Assembly: GCA_016280565.1 (NCBI GenBank)
Contig: JAEEGY010000065.1
Span: 1-7,361 of the forward strand
Direction: 5' to 3'
Length of the DNA: 7,361 nucleotides
DNA from: Fretibacterium sp.
GTDB lineage: Bacteria; Synergistota; Synergistia; Synergistales; Aminobacteriaceae
In this document: piece by piece, positions 5,504 to 7,361 of the stretch
Position numbering within the stretch: position 1 is the first letter of the stretch
Layout: each line of letters starts with the position of its first letter
Notes under the pieces: model-generated
Databases searched by the model: none
Told to the model about the DNA's origin: nothing
What the model saw: only the letters and a program-made list of their open reading frames with translations
Position numbers and translations under genes: made by a program

Positions 5504-7003
5504 TTGAGAAAGAGCTTTATCGCGGCTTTGGTTTTGACGCTGGCGCTGTGCGGCGCGGCGTTCGCGGCGAAGGATACCCTCGTCGTCGCTGACCAGTACG
5601 ATGCCACGACGCTGGACCCCATCGGGCACAATGACTACCCGACCTCCCGCGCGTGCTCGCACATCTACGACACGTTGATCTTCCTGAACCCCGACGGCTC
5701 CATCCGCCCCGGCCTGGCCGAGAGCTGGGAGTTCCTGACCGACAAGGACTACAAGATGGTCCTGCGCAAGGGCGTCAAGTTCCACAACGGCGACGAGATG
5801 AAGGCTGAGGACGTGAAGTTCTCCCTGGAGCGCGCCAACACCCCCGCGGGGAGCCACATCCACACCTACTCCCAGGACCTGGACAGCGTGGAGATCGTGG
5901 ACGACTACACCGTCATCCTGCACCTGAAGAAGGTCAACTATCCCTTCTTCACCTCCCTGGTCCACAGCTGGGGCAACATCGTCTGCAAGAAGGCAGTCGA
6001 GGCCGCCGGCGACGATTACGGCATGAACCCCGTTGGCACGGGCCCGTTCAAGTTCAAGGAGTGGGCCAAGGGCGACCACTACACCTTCGAGCGCTTTGAC
6101 GATTACTGGGGCGAGAAGGCGAAGTACAAAACGTTGACCGTCCGCTCCATCCCTGAGCCCACGAACCGCACCATCGAGCTGGAGACCGGCGCGGTCGATA
6201 TCGCTTACCCTGTGCCTCCCATCGAGGTGCCCCGCATTGAGGAGAACGAGGAGCTGGAGCTTCAACGCGTCGTCCTTCCCTCCACCACCTACATGGGCTT
6301 CAACGTTCACAAGAAGCCCTTCGACGACGTGAGGGTGCGTCAGGCTATCTTCGCGGCCCTGGACACGGTGCAGATCGAGGCAGCGGTGTTCCGCGGACTG
6401 GGCAAGAGCCCCCGTTCCCTCATTCCATCCGTGACGAAGTACTCCATTGATGGCGAGCTTCCTGCTCATGTTCGCGACGTGGAGAAGGCGAAGAAGCTCT
6501 TTGCCGAGGCCGGCGTGGATCCCGCGTCCATCAGCTTCATTATCCGCTCCAATGAGCGCAAGGAGCGCGTGGACATGGCTCAGATCATCCAGGCCCAGCT
6601 TGCTGAGCTCGGCATTAAGACCGAGATTGTTCAGCAGGAGTGGGGCGCGTACCTCCAGGCCCTTCAGCAGAAGACGCACGACGTGTTCCTGCTGGGCTGG
6701 GGTCTCTCCGTGCCCGATCCTGACTACGCTGTAGCGGGCCTGCTGGAGTCCAACGCCGGCACGAACTACACCACGTTCAACGACGAGAAGCTGGACGCCA
6801 TGCTGCAGAAGGGTCGCAGCCTGCCCGACGGCGACGAGCGCGCGAAGGTCTACAAGGACATGCAGCTCTACATCAACGAGCAGCTTCCGATGATCTATCT
6901 CCACAACGAAGTGGGGACCGCCGGCGTCCGCAAGGTCGTGAAGGGCTTCACAGTCGATCCGTTCGAGGTCCACTCCTTCCGTAACGTGTACTTCGAGGAG
7001 TAG
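5504..7003 (+). CDS. ABC transporter solute-binding protein, family 5 (peptide type)
   Basis: A periplasmic binding protein of the DppA/OppA/NikA family (SBP_bac_5), 499 residues from TTG 5504, a normal length. Residues 1-21 form a signal peptide ending AFA, with likely cleavage after A21; C16 is not in a lipobox, so it should be soluble rather than a lipoprotein. Family landmarks: LAESWEF (71-77), VKFHNGDEMKAEDVKFSLER (91-110), NPVGTGPFKFKEW (175-187), YMGFNVHKKPFDDVRVRQAI (263-282), and GWGLSVPDPD (398-407) in the second lobe, near the ligand cleft. The frame is open back to 5435, but AAGGAGAGG at 5489-5497 sits 6 nt before TTG 5504 and the signal peptide begins exactly there. Ligands in this family include di- and oligopeptides, nickel complexes, heme and glycosides. 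No permease or ATPase gene follows; a terminator lies 17 nt after the stop, so partner subunits must be elsewhere. Confidence 0.94.
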   Translation: MRKSFIAALVLTLALCGAAFAAKDTLVVADQYDATTLDPIGHNDYPTSRACSHIYDTLIFLNPDGSIRPGLAESWEFLTDKDYKMVLRKGVKFHNGDEMKAEDVKFSLERANTPAGSHIHTYSQDLDSVEIVDDYTVILHLKKVNYPFFTSLVHSWGNIVCKKAVEAAGDDYGMNPVGTGPFKFKEWAKGDHYTFERFDDYWGEKAKYKTLTVRSIPEPTNRTIELETGAVDIAYPVPPIEVPRIEENEELELQRVVLPSTTYMGFNVHKKPFDDVRVRQAIFAALDTVQIEAAVFRGLGKSPRSLIPSVTKYSIDGELPAHVRDVEKAKKLFAEAGVDPASISFIIRSNERKERVDMAQIIQAQLAELGIKTEIVQQEWGAYLQALQQKTHDVFLLGWGLSVPDPDYAVAGLLESNAGTNYTTFNDEKLDAMLQKGRSLPDGDERAKVYKDMQLYINEQLPMIYLHNEVGTAGVRKVVKGFTVDPFEVHSFRNVYFEE

Positions 7004-7020
7004 TCTCTGTTTCGTCATCA

Positions 7021-7053
7021 AACAGGGGGCTGTAAGGCCCCCTGTTTTTATTT
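7021..7053 (+). terminator. Strong intrinsic terminator after the binding-protein gene
   Basis: AACAGGGGGC (7021-7030) and GCCCCCTGTT (7037-7046) form a perfect 10-bp stem with a 6-nt loop (TGTAAG), followed by a T-rich run to 7053. It ends the amidohydrolase/binding-protein unit. The A-rich left arm also gives some ability to work on the opposite strand, but no gene converges from the right within the window. Confidence 0.93.
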
Positions 7054-7100
7054 GTATTCTCCCATTGTGTGTTCATTTTTAATTGCAGCTGAGACTGAAC

Positions 7101-7171
7101 TAGTCAACAAAAACTGGACACGAAATTCAAAAAATTAGTCAACGAATAGCCGATAATCAACCTATCGTTGA
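7101..7171. repeat. Direct TAGTCAAC repeats and nearby inverted repeat
   Basis: TAGTCAAC occurs at 7101-7108 and again at 7136-7143, 35 bp apart, with the tract AAAAACTGGACACGAAATT between them. The second copy leads into an inverted repeat: TCAACGAATAG (7139-7149) against CTATCGTTGA (7162-7171), 10 pairs with one bulged A and a 12-nt loop. ACTGGACAC is reminiscent of IS3-type terminal sequences, but this is recall-level similarity, not a match that was tested. It could equally be a regulatory site pair. Confidence 0.45.
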
Positions 7172-7255
7172 AGAGCGCCAAACATACAGCTCAAAAGTGC
7201 GGGACATCTCTTGATGCTTCCCTCTGTAGATTGATATAGAACCTCTGCCGTGTTA

Positions 7256-7324
7256 GAGTCCACCGAAAAGGGCCACTCCAGAGTCCACTGGAAAGGGCCA
7301 ATTTGAGTCCATCGAGAAGGGCCA
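7256..7324. repeat. Three tandem 20-bp repeats, possible IS21-like terminus
   Basis: Near-identical 20-mers start with GAGTCCA and end with AGGGCCA at 7256-7275, 7281-7300 and 7305-7324. Copy 1 differs from copies 2 and 3 at two positions each. Periods are 25 and 24 bp, separated by 4-5 nt spacers. Multiple transposase-binding repeats inside the end of an element are known for the IS21 family, and TGT at 7251-7253, just outside the first copy, could be the element tip, with the rest lying beyond the window. Regularly spaced protein-binding sites are the alternative. Confidence 0.6.
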
Positions 7325-7361
7325 ATGGCTCAGACATTGTTGTAAGATTAGGTTGTCGGCA

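Larger units (their letters stand above)
7054..7361. other. Non-coding tail with insertion-sequence-like end repeats
   Basis: This 308-base stretch has no credible gene on either strand; the longest notable frame, a minus-strand one of about 48 codons, shows no recognisable domain. Base composition is visibly more AT-rich than the genes. Two kinds of repeat structure are present (7101-7171 and 7256-7324), both resembling insertion-sequence terminal regions. The best reading is an intergenic region hit by one or more mobile elements, at least one of which may continue right of the window. This is inference, since no transposase is visible. Confidence 0.5.

Noticed and set aside
5423..7021. Long minus-strand open frame opposite the binding-protein gene
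   Set aside because: It is a shadow of a high-GC coding region; the + strand frame has a signal peptide, family motifs, Shine-Dalgarno and terminator, while the minus frame has low-complexity V/L/D/G/R-rich sequence and no domain.
7256..7324. Possible CRISPR array
   Set aside because: Only three copies, imperfect repeats and spacers of just 4-5 nt; no cas genes in the window.

Overview
This window is a bacterial chromosome segment that is GC-rich in its coding parts and uses several GTG and TTG start codons behind purine-rich Shine-Dalgarno sequences. The gene set is a complete three-gene TRAP carboxylate transporter, a periplasmic peptide-type binding protein and an imidazolonepropionase-like amidohydrolase. 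This, with the codon and start-codon style, would suit an anaerobic, amino-acid- or organic-acid-fermenting Gram-negative such as a member of the Synergistota. That assignment is inference; no gene here fixes the taxon.

Layout, all genes on the + strand. Positions 1-200 form one long, nearly perfect palindrome, MITE- or REP-like, non-coding and possibly continuing left of the window. A short AT-rich gap (201-317) with promoter-like hexamers leads into a small cupin gene (318-689) and, 2 nt later, a membrane-anchored rhodanese (692-1174). A 52-nt gap with a consensus -10 box precedes the TRAP genes dctP (1227-2261), dctQ (2258-2749) and dctM (2749-4044), which overlap by 4 nt and 1 nt. Next comes a tRNA-Glu(CTC) gene (4100-4175) with its own promoter (4052-4080) and a strong intrinsic terminator (4184-4234). 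The ribosome-binding site of an amidohydrolase gene (start most likely TTG 4257, end 5426) begins about 5 nt after that terminator's T-run. A family 5 solute-binding protein (start TTG 5504, end 7003) follows and ends at a second strong terminator (7021-7053).

The last 308 bases hold no credible gene and are visibly less GC-rich. They contain repeat structures resembling insertion-sequence ends, including three 20-bp near-identical repeats at 24-25 bp spacing.

How the genes fit together: DctP captures a carboxylate-bearing solute in the periplasm and DctQM bring it in on an ion gradient. The cupin and rhodanese upstream may belong to the same transcript or regulon. The amidohydrolase and the lone oligopeptide-type binding protein form a second unit, plausibly scavenging peptides or related amides, with the binding protein relying on permease genes elsewhere. 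The substrates cannot be read from the sequence.
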